Assembly (NCBI RefSeq): GCF_003369915.1
Contig: NW_022881614.1
Location: 24,964,336-25,028,335, forward strand
Length of the DNA: 64,000 nucleotides
Direction: 5' to 3'
Source of the DNA: Drosophila miranda
Lineage: Eukaryota > Arthropoda > Insecta > Diptera > Drosophilidae
A program made the translations under genes and the position numbers. Position 1 is the stretch's first letter. Every line of letters begins with the position of its first letter. A model generated the notes under the pieces. That model made no database searches and was not told where the DNA came from. It worked only from the letters and a program-made list of their open reading frames with translations. This document shows, one piece after another, positions 22,154 to 32,536 of the stretch.

Positions 22154-23267
22154 AGTTGCTGCGGACACCGCAACTCTACAGTTATACCCGATACTAATTC
22201 AGTATGGCTTTCCTCCGGCAGACGCTGCTAATATTAAACGACACGACAAAGAGTGCGTGCGAGAGAGACAGAAAATCAGTCTGAGCGTGACGTCGGGCGC
22301 TGCGTAGCCAGTGCAAATTGATTTGTTCCTTTTGGCTATAAAAATTATCTGATCTGGTCCAGATTCAGCAATCTGATAGATATGGTCGTTATCTATGATT
22401 CTGCGTTTTTAGTTTTCTCGAATGTGCAATATTGTGGATGCAACAGATTTTCGTCCTTTGTGGGGGCGGAAGGGGGTGGGGCGAAATTATGAGATATACG
22501 TTTTATAATGAGATCTAACAGAAGTGCGGATACCAAATTTGGTTACTCTAGCCTTAATAGTCTTTGAGATTTGTGGATGCCCCAGATTTTCGTCCTTTGC
22601 GGGGGCGGAAGGGGGTGTGGCGAAATTTGGACACGAAACGGTCAAGGTCCGATATCACAGGAGTGTGGATACCAAATTTGGTTGCTCTGGCTCTTATAGG
22701 TTCTGAGATCCTTGAACTCATATTTTGCAATTGGCAAAACAGACCATGAAACCTGTGTGTTAGAGAGAGACAGAGCGAGAAAGAATGAATTTGTTTTCTT
22801 GATTCTGGCTATAATAATTATACGATCTGGTTGAGATTTTACACTCTAGAACATATAGTCATCCTCTACGATTCTGCGTTTTTGGCTTTATCGTATCTTT
22901 AAAAATGTGGATGCCACAGATTTTCGTCCTTTGTGGGGGCGGAAGTGGGCGGGGCGAAGTTTTGAAATATTTTTGTAGCAGTGACATATCACAGAAGTCT
23001 GGATCAACAAAACATCGTTGCTCTAGCTCTTATAGTCTTTGAGCACTAGGCGCTGAAGGGGACGGACAGACGGACAGACGGACGGACGACAGACGGAGGG
23101 ACGAACAGACGGACAGACAGACATGGCTCAATCGACTCGGCTATTGATGCTGATCAAGAATATATATACTTTATGGGGTCGGAAACGATTCCTTCTGGAC
23201 GTTACACACATCCACTTTTACCACAAATCTAATATACCCCAATACTCATTTTGAGTATCGGGTATAA
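22154..23267 (+). repeat. DINE-1-like unit after copy 2
   Basis: The remainder of the DINE-1 unit split by the solo LTR. It has the usual 5' hairpin and a GGAC/AGAC tract near 23060-23125, and ends in GAGTATCGGGTATAA at about 23267, where LINE sequence begins. No 3' LTR of gypsy copy 2 follows, so copy 2 is truncated here. Confidence 0.8.
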
Positions 23268-24940
23268 TAAGAATACAGACTCGTACCTAGTGAATGATAT
23301 TCACAACATAATTAACCAATCAGACATTCAGAAACTTGACATTCTATGGGTCCCTGGTCATAAGGGTGTGGCCTGTTATGATCCGCCTCTTTGCCACCCT
23401 GGCCTATCGTTCCCAGCTAGCTCACGGGGAAGTCAGGGGTGTTTCCGACCCGATAAGCCAGGGGACGGATTGAACAAAAACAAAAAAAAACAAATCTAAT
23501 TTATAGGACAGACTTGTCCTCGTTGACACTTTCGTCAGCGGGGATAGTTGGTTTCGTTATCCCTAGCAGGGTCCCACCCTTCCATGAGCGCCACCTTTTG
23601 AATTCGCTCCCTTTTAATATTCAGGGTCCCGCTCTTCTTCTCGCTCTCGTCCCACCCAACTACCGTTTTCTATTCACTCATGACTCTTTTCAAATATTCC
23701 TTTTTATATCCATTATATTTTCTTATTTAACTTGAACATTATTAATTAATAATCTAGGTTTATATAAAGGAAACAAATACTAACACAAAAATACTAACAA
23801 CAAAATAAACCCTATTTCGGCCGAATTGGCAGCCCCCTTTGATAGAAGTTGTTGCTTCCTGATGCTTGCTGATGTTTACGTTTGATCGTGGTGTTTTTTT
23901 ATATGATCGTGATATATTGTTTAATTGTGGGTCGGACGGGTGTAGATGTGTGAAATGTGGTGATGTTATGTGATGTGCTATGAATGAGGGTATACATGCG
24001 TGGGTTGTGTGTGATGTGGGTAGATTAAGTTGTGTGATATTGATTCGTGCGGGTGTATTTCTGCTTTGAAGTCCGGATTCTTTCCCCGGGGGGGGTTGGT
24101 GTGTGGGGACAGAAACGTGGCTCCAGTCGGTGCTCCGCTGACGGTTCCTTGGTGCCGGTGCTCCGCTGACGGTTCTCGCACCAGTTTTCCGGCCTGGCCA
24201 GTACCGGGATGCTGCTGCCGATGTCCGCCGCTTCTGCTGATGTTGATGCCTGCCGCTGATGTCTTGGTGGGATCATTATCTCCACGATTCTCCACCGGAA
24301 ACTCTCTTTTTCTTTCTTCCTCGCCCCGTTTCCTTTTCTCCCACGCAACTCTGCCACTGCTTCCCAGGATCCACTATAGATGCCGCTGTCTCTTTCTTCT
24401 CCAGCCCTGATACCTATCGGCTCTCTCCAAAACCGCCCATAACAGGCCATCAACGAAAAGACTGACATAGCAGCAAAGGCTGGTACAAGTGAGGGGTTTA
24501 CAATAAATATAAAATACAGCTACAAGGAGGCTCAAAGAGAAATTAGGAACTTTTTAGTATACAAATGGAATGAGGACTACAGGACGAAGTGTAGGACGAA
24601 GGGATCCAGCCTCATAGACATATTTCCAGACATACCCAGTAAACCCTGGCATTTTTCTCTTAAATCGAATGCTAAAAGCATCAAGACCATTAACAGACTT
24701 ATGACGGGACACACATACGACAAAGTCTTCCTACACAGAATCAAAGCAATTGACTCAAATATCTGCGAAACGTGCAATGTAACTGAATATGCCGAACACC
24801 TGATCTTCGATTGCCAAAGATTTGCCGGGCTCAGAAGGAAATTCAAAATCTTTAAATATTATAACAATTTACATCAATTATTAATAAAAAAAAGAGCCGC
24901 TACATCTCAGAGAGCTGGCAATCTTCATCAAAACTGCTGA
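23268..24940 (+). pseudogene. I-like LINE, RNase H and C-terminal domain (split)
   Basis: The 3' end of a non-LTR retrotransposon ORF2. The part before the solo LTR contains ILWVPGHKGVA, an RNase H motif. The part after it resumes with INEKTDIAAKAG and ends with a cysteine-histidine cluster (CETCNVTEYAEHLIFDC) typical of I-clade ORF2 C-termini. The reading frame closes cleanly if the solo LTR and one GGCC are removed. The 5' portion is absent; it is joined to a DINE-1 unit on its left. Clade assignment rests on the RNase H domain and the TAA-rich tail. Confidence 0.75.
23374..24444 (+). mobile_element. solo LTR of family C, in LINE RNase H
   Basis: 1071 bp, starting TGTTATGATCC and ending CGCCCATAACA (7-bp inverted ends TGTTATG/CATAACA), flanked by GGCC at 23370-23373 and 24445-24448. 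It contains two copies of a repeat around GTGCTCCGCTGACGGTT near 24130-24175. The same family forms the outer LTRs at 29370 and 54997 in the other orientation. Reading frames within it are not genes. Confidence 0.9.
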
Positions 24941-25153
24941 CTTAAACTTTTGACCCCTTTTTTCTTCATCATGTTATAAAGTAATTTCAGTTTATTTTCT
25001 AAAACAGTTAAGTAATTTTCCTCTTTTTTTTTATATACCGACCTGTCAAACTCGCCAAGCTACATCACCAGTATCTGATCAATGTGGCTACAGTGCTACG
25101 ATCAAAATTCCGATCATCCTTGAGATGATTTAAAACCAAAAAAAAAAAAAAAT
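24941..25153 (+). other. 3' UTR and tail of the I-like LINE
   Basis: Non-coding DNA ending in an A tract followed by TAA repeats. The last about 70 bases before the tail recur at 63317-63392 as a short truncated copy with a 15-bp target duplication, which supports calling this a LINE 3' end. It stops 40 bases before the TMEM223 start codon. Confidence 0.75.
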
Positions 25154-25193
25154 AATAATAAATGCCAATCAAATCCCAGAAATATCAATTAAA

Positions 25194-25927
25194 ATGAGTA
25201 ATCTCATAAACTTTGCCCTAAGAAAGGGTGCTAGTTTTTTGACACGACACAGCCTGCCATGTTTTCGACTAACAGTTCCGTACGTGGTTAACAAAACGCC
25301 GGTTTCTGGCGCAATTAAAAACTATTCCACTCGAGCTGCGCCGTTTGATGTGAGCACAAGCGTACCAAAGGACTTAATCCTCTTTAAATATGAGAATCCA
25401 AAGTTCTACAAGATGCTGAACTTTTTCTGGACCTATCTTTCCCATTTTGCGTTTACAACGCTGAAGGATGCGCCAGTGGTGGAGAAGCCAGGAGAGGAGC
25501 TGAAGTGGTTTCAGCGCATAAATCTTGGCGAAAACAAGTACAGGAATGGCATCACTGTTTGCTGCTTTTTGTTTGGTTCATATTTGAAACAGATAATGTG
25601 GTTCGAAGCAAATTATGTCTTTATAAATTTAAAGGATACGGAATTCTGTTTGCGGTTTGGATGTTCACACTTCGTTCCGTGCGCTTTCTCATCCTGCACA
25701 AGGGCGGTCAGAGTATCTCCTTTGTTACCTATGGACCCTTTAACCGGAACCGTATCATGACTGTCCCACTTAAATGCATCTCAGCGCAAGAGTCCCGTGA
25801 AATGGCCAGGGTACAACTGCCAATCAAGGTGAAGGACAGGACTCTTTACTACGTGCTGGATATGCGTGGAGAATTTCGTAATCCCCAACTGTTTGCCTAC
25901 ACGGCAGGGTTAAAACGACGTATTTAA
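25194..25927 (+). CDS. TMEM223 homologue, mitochondrial inner-membrane protein
   Basis: Exons 25194-25575 and 25635-25927 with a 59-bp intron (GTTCAT...TTTAAAG) rejoin a glycine codon (phase 1). The product is 224 residues. The N-terminus is basic and hydroxylated, like a mitochondrial targeting signal (SNLINFALRKGASFLTRHSL). Then come LILFKYENPKFYKMLNFFW, a hydrophobic segment spanning the splice (CCFLFG / YGILFAVWMFTLR), GGQSISFVTYGPF, and a C-terminal YYVLDMRGEF...LFAYTAG block characteristic of TMEM223, a factor in complex IV assembly. The frame is intact. The 5' splice site is weak but gives the only join that restores the family sequence. Native upstream DNA ends about 40 bases before the ATG, at a LINE tail, so the promoter may be lost. 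Confidence 0.85.
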
Positions 25928-26015
25928 AAGCGATTTGTTTAGTTCATTGAAAATTTTGTAACTTATTATTTGTAAATACACATGTACCCTAATTAAAATT
26001 CAACTCTGCTCTGTC

Positions 26016-26273
26016 TTAAGACACGGGCTCAGGCTTCTGTGTGAGCAGCAGACTAAAGCGCTTCTTGATGGTAATGCGCTGGCGGGAGTACTTGTCTTCC
26101 GGAGAGAAACGGGCTGGATGGGCCGACAAGGTCGGACGACCATCTTCAGTGCGTTTCTGCAATATCAACGAAACATATAAGTTTAACATACTAGAAAAGC
26201 TGGAGAACTTTTCATTTACATTCAAAGTGTAGACGCGGTTGCCGCTTTCGTTGATGGTGTACATGAGATACAT
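26016..26273 (-). CDS. Nop10: Nop10, H/ACA ribonucleoprotein subunit 3
   Basis: Exon 1 is 26220-26273 and exon 2 is 26016-26156, separated by a 63-bp intron (GTAAAT...TTGCAG, phase 0). The 64-residue product equals the family length. It begins [18 protein letters not shown] and continues [20 protein letters not shown], the strongly conserved Nop10 core that binds the pseudouridine synthase Cbf5/dyskerin in nucleolar H/ACA snoRNPs. The frame and splice sites are intact. It is divergent from mms4, with 490 bases between the start codons; a GGTCACAC box at 26539-26549 lies on its strand. Confidence 0.95.
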   Translation of the reverse strand: MYLMYTINESGNRVYTLNVNEKFSSFSSMLNLYVSLILQKRTEDGRPTLSAHPARFSPEDKYSRQRITIKKRFSLLLTQKPEPVS

Positions 26274-26763
26274 TTTGGTGAGAAAATTCAATAAATTTCG
26301 CAGTAAATAAAAAAAACACGTGTGGCGTGCCTTGCAGTGTGTTTATCGGACTTATCGTTAAAATATCGACCCACAGAAATATACCAAAATATATTTTAAA
26401 AATATACCGTAAATATACTTTCTATATACCGTTGAAAATGAAATTTAATAGATTGATGAAACAAACAACAAGAAATGCCGAAAAGTAGAAACCACAGTAC
26501 CAGAAACGGTCACCCTGGTGCGTTGCTTTCAATGAGAACAGTGTGACCGAAAATTTGTCGATCAAATACACGCTTAAACTCCATTTATTTAAACAAGATA
26601 AAAACTTGAGTTAAATCGCGAAAAAAATGCCAATAATAATACCAAAAGTGACGCACGTTAGCCAAAACGCGCACGGAACAAAACAATCGCAATGAAATTG
26701 CGTATCGATGATAACTATCGTTTTCCAAATCTTGCTTAAAATGGCGCAAATTGTTTGTAAAAA
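26274..26763. promoter_or_regulatory. shared Nop10 / mms4 upstream region
   Basis: Holds CGGTCACACTG on the minus strand (CAGTGTGACCG at 26539-26549), a perfect Drosophila motif 1 (M1BP) box. There is a near match, CGGTCACCCTG, at 26507-26517, and TATCGATG near 26702, one base from the DREF site. Bases about 26340-26440 hold a degenerate TATACCG-type repeat also seen near the other genes. No coding region. Confidence 0.6.
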
Positions 26764-27574
26764 ATGTCGAGTAAATTAGACGAGTTACAAAAGCAAGTGA
26801 TACGGGAGCAACAAAAGCGAATCAAACCAGGAGAAAGCCAGAAATATGTGCGTATGGTTATAGACGCGGGTTTCGTGGACATTCCGGTTGGACAGGAGCT
26901 TTTGCAGCGAATAAACTCCGCCGATCTGAAGTATGAAATTCGCATGTTGCCCATCACAAACTGCATCATCTGGGAGCGCAGTATTGGCCAGCACACAATA
27001 GTTTCCGGAAGTAGCGGTTCTGGCCTGGGCGAAGCCTGGAAAATGGAGAACCACGTCCTCCACTGGATAACCGAAGCAAATTAGCATCACTCTCAGAAGG
27101 ATCAAAGAGCCTGCTTGGGCCACAAGTTGCAGGTTGCATTTCCCGACTGCTCCTGAGAGCCAAGAGCTGTTGTGCCTGCTCCGACGCTATACAAAGGCAA
27201 TTGCCGAAGCCCCGTTTAAAAATCAACGCGATGAATATTTGGGGTTCTTTAAGAAGTACTTGGCCAACGACAAGAAGCAGTGCGTCCGCGTCGAGCAGGG
27301 CAATGGCTATGGACGTCTATGGCAGCAGCATCTAAATCGGTTGCCGCTGGTCACGCTCGAGATGGCCGAATCCATCATATCTCAATATCCCTGTCCCAAG
27401 AAACTGTTGGACCACTTTTCCAATGATCCTACGGCTGTGCAGTCCCTAGCTGATTTAAAGATCAAGCGCTGTAATGGACCACAGCCCCTTCACACCGAAC
27501 GACGCATAGGGAACGTACTCAGCAACAAACTTTACACTTTGTACAATTCAAGGGATTCAATCCCAATACTCTGA
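26764..27574 (+). pseudogene. mms4: mms4 / Eme1 homologue, broken
   Basis: Homologue of Eme1/Mms4, the non-catalytic partner of the Mus81 structure-specific nuclease that resolves recombination and replication intermediates. The first segment, 26764-27084, encodes 106 residues with the degenerate nuclease-like fold (KYVRMVIDAGFVDIPVGQEL). It ends in TAG at 27082-27084. Downstream coding continues in the same frame for about 20 codons, then shifts by one base at a CCC run (27142-27144). The C-terminal frame to 27574 has the family block YTKAIAEAPFKNQRDE, the helix-hairpin-helix stretch (LPLVTLEMAESIISQYP) and HTERRIGNVLSNKLY. No intron with GT-AG ends explains both breaks. Either a real pseudogene or two assembly errors within 60 bases. 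Confidence 0.85.
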
Positions 27575-27853
27575 TTTAGTTTTAGAATCGTCTCGTGTAT
27601 TCGGCTGGTATCGTATGTACAATTAGAGTAAATATTACAAGTAAGAGCTAAATATTTTACATTATTCCTCTGGTCGTATATAGTATATGTATATTTAAAA
27701 ATCACAATATTCTTATACGCATATCTATGAATTTTTATATTTGTTGTCGAGCATCTTTCAAGATCTTCTGCGAAAAACGAATAAAAAAAAGTATGATAAT
27801 GATTACAAAAAAAAAAATAGCAAGCGACGAACTATGAAATTTCAGACCATAAT

Positions 27854-28283
27854 CTAGAGCGTGGCCAAGATTCGGGTGAAGCCCAGGCACGCCGAGACTA
27901 TAGTCTGTCCAAGACCCCAGACCATTGCATAAATAGGCGACATGGGCAGGCTGGAAGCGCGATGCACAAATGCAATCATGGGCAGGCTGGAAGCGCGATG
28001 CACAAATGCAATCATCAGCACTGCTAATGATCCCACTAGAAGCCGGGGACAAGAATCCCATGACCAGAATTAGTATGGAGAAGAATCGACCGAATTTATG
28101 CTTTCGAAGCGTGACAAACGCCACGAGGGCGGCACAGGTGTGGATAAAAATGGATGAGAAGAGGGCCCACAGAAATAAGTGGTACCACATTTCGCGAAAT
28201 GTGTTTAGTCGAGCCTGTGAGCGGAGTCCCATGACATCGGCGATGGTGTCCAGCTCATCGGTGTCATATGCTTCGGAAAACAT
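27854..28283 (-). pseudogene. TMEM170 homologue, frameshifted with 36-bp duplication
   Basis: A small four-span membrane protein of the TMEM170 family (ER/nuclear envelope membrane shaping in other animals). From the ATG at 28283 the frame gives MWYHLFLWALFSSIFIH, TLRKHKFGRFFSI and a third span, then shifts by one base near 28013-28018. The C-terminal frame resumes with IAFVHRASSLPM, then SPIYAMVWGLGQTIVS and GFTRILATL, ending at 27854. Bases 27942-27977 and 27978-28013 are an exact 36-bp tandem duplication that repeats 12 codons in the C-terminal frame. Without the shift the start and stop fit the family length. The frame left after the shift runs on to 27735 with an unrelated hydrophobic tail. 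Confidence 0.85.
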
Positions 28284-29019
28284 GGCGATGCGCAATTTTG
28301 ACCTTAAGTTTTGGAAGAATATCGGGCTTGCTACTAATTACGTTGCTAATTATTGCTTTTCCGTTCCTCTGATTTGGTCATTTGTGTGCTCTGCTGATTG
28401 ATTTCTCCTGCGACACGGTCCGAGGGGGGTTGTTCATGTCAATGGCGCTATCAAGAGACGTTCGTAGACCTGTAAGTTTAAGTGGATCATGCTTTAGTTC
28501 TGTTGACCTTTTGGCAGACTCGTACGATACTCACGCCCACACATGTGGCCACCTCACCCTCATTAGCTTGATTGTTGCTGTTGGCCGGAATGCACTTTCT
28601 CTGTTACTTGATTACATTAACATTTTTGCTGTTTCCTTTTTGTAAAGTTTTCTTTTGTTTGATTTTTTATTTGCGTAGCAATCGATTTGGCATTCAATAC
28701 GCCCATTCAATAAGCGACTTGCTTGCGGCAGTGAATCTTTAAGTCATAATTTTTCGCCAGCCCTTTAGTATGGTATAGTATAGTAGTAGTATAGTATAGT
28801 AGTATAGTATTGTCCAAATAAAACACTGATTCTATTTTAATTATTATTTAATTTCGTGTTTTCGTTTTAGCAACTGGAGTGGAACACCGTGGAAATGGGC
28901 CAGTTCTTGAGTTGTCAGCTGTCATCCATAAGTGAACCAGCTCCGATAAATGAGCAACATAGTCGCACCACATGGCACGGAATAAATTATAAATTATGTG
29001 GGCAGGGCTAAGATTTAAG
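28284..29019. other. intergenic region upstream of TMEM170
   Basis: No gene seen. It is AT-rich, with a TAGTA/GTATAGTA microsatellite at about 28768-28810. The native promoter of the TMEM170 homologue should lie here, but I see no clear motif. Confidence 0.5.
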
Positions 29020-29365
29020 TATTTAAAATAAGCCAGTCAAGTAGAAAATTGATTCATTAATCGGATAAAATTACTTGGGCAGAGTTGATGGTTCTATCAA
29101 GCTAGTAATATTCCACGGAATATCAAAAACGAGGAATATGTAAAATAGAACTTGATTTCGCTAGTATATTTACGGTATATTTTTAAAATGAGACTGTATA
29201 TTTTGGTATATTTCTGAGGGTCGGACGGTATATTTTAACGATAAATCCGCCAAAACAATCCAGTCAAGTAGGAAATTGATTTATTAATGCAATAAAATGA
29301 TTTGGGCAAGGCTCAATATTCTATCTAGCTAGTAATATTCGACGGAATATCAAAAATGAGGATGT
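29020..29365 (+). repeat. TATACCG-type dispersed repeat, two tandem copies
   Basis: The first copy (about 29020-29246) has CAAGTAGAAAATTGATTCAT, an ATATTC...GACGGAATATC block and a GTATATTTACGGTATATTTT run ending in GACGGTATATTTT. The second, at about 29256-29365, repeats the first half and is cut by the family C LTR at 29370. Its other half continues at 54998. Further copies lie near 61470 and 63475, and a degenerate one near 26340. Confidence 0.75.
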
Positions 29366-29369
29366 ATGT

Positions 29370-29990
29370 TGTTATGGGAGGTTTTGGAGAGAGCCGATAG
29401 GTATCAGGGCTGGAGAAGAAAGAGACAGCGGCATCTATAGTGGATCCTGGGAAGCAGTGGCAGACTTGCGTGGGAGAAAAGGAAACGGGGCGAGGAAGAA
29501 AAAAAGGAAGTTTCCGGTGGAGAATAGTGGAGGCCGCACGTGCCCTGAAAGAAAAAAAGGAAACAAAATTGGCGATCGTGGTGATAACGATCCCACCAAG
29601 ACATCAGCGGCAGGTGGAGGAAGTTTCCGGTGGAGAATAGTGGAGGCCGCACGTGCCCTGAAAGAAAAAAAGGAAACAAAATTGGCGATCGTGGTGATAA
29701 CGATCCCACCAAGACATCAGCGGCAGGCATCAACATCAGCAGAAGCGACGGACATCGGCAGCAGCATCCCGGTACTGGCCAGGCCGGAAAACTGGTGCGA
29801 GAACCGTCAGCGGAGCACCGGAACCAAGGAACCGTCAGCGGAGCACCGGCACCAAGGAACCGTCAGCGGAGCACCGACTGGAGACACGTTTCTGTCCCCA
29901 CACACCAACCCCCCCCCCGGGGAAAGAATCCGGACTTCAAAGCAGAAATACACCCGCACGAATCAATATCACACACCTTCATCTACCCAC
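29370..29990 (-). mobile_element. 3' LTR of family C (5' portion divergent)
   Basis: It matches the solo LTR at 23374 in reverse up to about 29990. It has a 113-bp tandem duplication (29506-29618 and 29619-29731) and three copies of a repeat around AACCGTCAGCGGAGCACCG at about 29803-29872. Beyond 29990 the sequence departs from the solo LTR, so the LTR start is uncertain; a TATAAAAA box near 29996-30003 on the minus strand could belong to a different U3. Confidence 0.7.
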
Positions 29991-31050
29991 AGCGTTTTTA
30001 TAGCTCGCTCGCTCTCCTATTGGGCTCTGCCTTTGCTGCTTGCGTGTTCTCTCTCTCCCCCGCTTTCACTCTCTGCCTATGCGCGCATCACCTTTGGCTC
30101 CGCTCGCCCTCTTTATTTTTTCTAACAACACACTAACACCTTACTTCACTATGTAAACTGCGGATCTTAATTGGGCCTTGTTAACTTAATTTGGCATACG
30201 GCACGTTTAGGTAGGATTTGAGCGATTTTCCTCCTTTTTCTCCGTTCGTATTTCGCCGGTTGCTGAACTTTCCGCTATCGCGGATTATCGACCGTCCCGC
30301 TTTGTGGCCGCCGCCGCACCGACGTCGATCCGGCTGCCCGCGAAGGTCGAGCCTCTCAGAATTTTTCTGCGTCTCTGCTCCCTCGCTCTGTGCTGCGACG
30401 GATCAGCTGCTTGGAGCGCCGCTGCTTCGCCAGCCCAAATTGCTAGGCGCCAAATCTAGTGCAGGGAGAAAGAACCGTCTATCGTATTCGGCCCCGAAAG
30501 ATCTGTGGTATCCCACTTTTTGTTCCTCTTACCCGTCAATCTTGGCCCCAGTGGCCGACCTAGCTTCAGTTTTCCTAGTCCCGCGACTTTTGCTTTGCTG
30601 CTGCTGGATACCACTCGCGCTTTGACAATATTCTTTTCTTGACTTTGGAACTTTTTCCTTAATGATTTTTGCTGAGCCTGTTCGGGGCGATGTTGGTCGC
30701 TCGACATCCAAATTCCAAAAGGAAGATGGACACGCTCCCATCCACTATGAGACCGGCCGGATCCGCTGGATGACGTTCGAATGTCATCGCTTTCTCCTCT
30801 TTCTCTTCAACTGCCATCAGCACTAACTCACCCCCAGAGGGAGCCAACCTTTCAGAGCACCGTTTTAGAGACCCTGACTCCAAAACCCCCTGTAGCAGCG
30901 AGACTATGGCTGCCCATACAATGCCGTTGGCGGTCCATTTAGTTTTCGCCCTTAGCTCAGCTACAAGCCTCTTACAAAATCCCCCCTGCCAAAGTCAGTC
31001 TTGGGGATATTGCCTGAATTGAGGAATCCACAAGGCTGACTGGCTTGTAG
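29991..31050 (-). other. non-coding 3' region of family C
   Basis: Between the integrase end and the LTR. Pyrimidine-rich on the plus strand, with no domain recognised in any frame; short open frames here look random. It may include the divergent U3 and the region normally following pol. Confidence 0.5.
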
Positions 31051-32244
31051 CTACACTTGCCGGATATCCTTCCCGTGGTACCTTCCGATGAGCTTTCCTT
31101 GCAGATCTTCCAGCTCATAAATCGAGTTCCCCACTTTCCGTCTAACTCGCGCCTTAAGAAACATTGGCCCTAGCCTAGCGTTGTAGCCGGCTTGAAAATG
31201 GCTTTGTTTAAAATTTCGCCGTAGCACTTCCTGCCCCACCTGGTACGATACTTCCTGTGCCCTCAGGTCATAATGCCGTCGATTTTGCTCCCATTGCTTC
31301 CGCATCACTTCACACGCTCTCTTTCTGACGATATCCAATGAATCCTCACGTGTGAAGGTCGCTGCCTTGTCCTCTAACATCCCCAATTTCCTCAGCAAAG
31401 AATACGTTGCGCCTGAAGACACCATCTGCTGGCCGAAAACCATATAGTAGGGCGTGGATCCTAACCCTGAGTGAACCGCCGACCTCAACGCACAGCATAT
31501 TTTGCTAAGACTCTCATCCCAGTCTTTCTGGTCACTGCGAATATACGACCGAATGGCAGCGATGACCGAACGGTTGACTCGCTCCGAAGCGTTGGCTTGG
31601 GGAGCGTGGACAGCTGTTAGCGTGTGCGTTATTCGATGCCTTCTGAGCAGGCCTTGAAACTTCTCGGATCGAAATTGCGATCCGTTGTCAGATACAATTC
31701 CCTCTGGAACTCCGAAAGTATAGAATAACTCCTCCTCTAAATACCTCAGCACAACATCAGCATTTAATTTTTTTACAGGCTTGAGGAAAACAAATTTCGA
31801 ATAATGGTCCAGGACAATAAAAATTCCTATATTTCCACTGCGAGACCTAGGATACGGACCTAAGAAATCAATATAGAGACGCTGGAAGAACCTTTGCGAC
31901 TCGGCCGCTTTTCCCATCGGTGGACGTAACGGAGCGTTTGGAGCTTTTGACATTTTACATTGCTCGCAGGCTGCCACGTAGTCTTTTACGTCATTGACGA
32001 GTCCGGGCCAGAAATAATAACGCCGGATCCGCTCGAGTGTCTTGTGGACTCCACCATGGGAAGCCAGCGGATCATCGTGTGCTCTCTTTAGCACTTCTTT
32101 GACCATCCCCCTGGGTACCCACAACTTCCAAGCAAACGCGTCGTTAAGGATGTCTCCTTTTCCATGCTCGGATCGCCGATAGATCAGAGAATCAACTATT
32201 TTAAGGTCGGGCAGTTGAGCCATATTGCTCTTAATTCCCTCCAT
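31051..32244 (-). CDS. pol: integrase segment of family C pol
   Basis: A 397-codon open frame. The HHCC zinc finger (AHDDPLASHGGVHKT ... ACEQCKMSK) is followed by a DDE core (YIDFLGPYP, VSDNGSQF, PQANASERVNRS), then a GPQ-like C-terminal tail ending in GRYHGKDIRQV. It inserts element cDNA as a gypsy-type integrase. It is clearly a different family from gypsy copies 1-3. The ATG at 32244 is the first Met in the frame; the true polyprotein continues from RNase H upstream. Confidence 0.9.
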   Translation of the reverse strand: MEGIKSNMAQLPDLKIVDSLIYRRSEHGKGDILNDAFAWKLWVPRGMVKEVLKRAHDDPLASHGGVHKTLERIRRYYFWPGLVNDVKDYVAACEQCKMSKAPNAPLRPPMGKAAESQRFFQRLYIDFLGPYPRSRSGNIGIFIVLDHYSKFVFLKPVKKLNADVVLRYLEEELFYTFGVPEGIVSDNGSQFRSEKFQGLLRRHRITHTLTAVHAPQANASERVNRSVIAAIRSYIRSDQKDWDESLSKICCALRSAVHSGLGSTPYYMVFGQQMVSSGATYSLLRKLGMLEDKAATFTREDSLDIVRKRACEVMRKQWEQNRRHYDLRAQEVSYQVGQEVLRRNFKQSHFQAGYNARLGPMFLKARVRRKVGNSIYELEDLQGKLIGRYHGKDIRQV

Positions 32245-32536
32245 CAGTTCCTAATATTCTCCCGATTTGAAATGAGCTGACTCATTGCTGAAATCCACTG
32301 CAGCCACTTGGTCATATGGGACCCTGGACAAGGCATCCGGAACAACATTCAGCTTCCCTCTTCTGTGTTGGATACTGAACCGGAAACCAAAATGGTTTGC
32401 TGAAGTCCGGACTTTGCAAGACCGCAGCACTGCAAAGCATGCCCTTTAACCGCTCAAAAGCTTCCTTGCCTTCTGTTGTCATCACGAATTTTTGCTTCGG
32501 CTTTAATAGGTCGGTCAACGGGGCGGATACAGACGC
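32245..32536 (-). pseudogene. pol: RT-RNase H junction remnant of family C pol
   Basis: It encodes APLTDLLKPKQKFVMTTEG and EAFERLKGML, the RT connection region. It directly continues the RT at 51714-52190 when the LINE is removed. Most of RNase H is missing or scrambled between here and 32244. Confidence 0.8.

Noticed and set aside
24025-24468. Open frames on both strands in the family C solo LTR, and similar ones at 29457-30136
   Set aside because: They lie in LTR repeats and shift with repeat number. No domain.
25070-25140. Conserved block before TMEM223 and Lsm10 first read as a shared promoter or snoRNA
   Set aside because: The 15-bp target duplication at the Lsm10 copy and the A tail show it to be a LINE 3' end.
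28382-28645. 87-codon open frame upstream of TMEM170
   Set aside because: No similarity or domain, begins in the probable TMEM170 promoter region.
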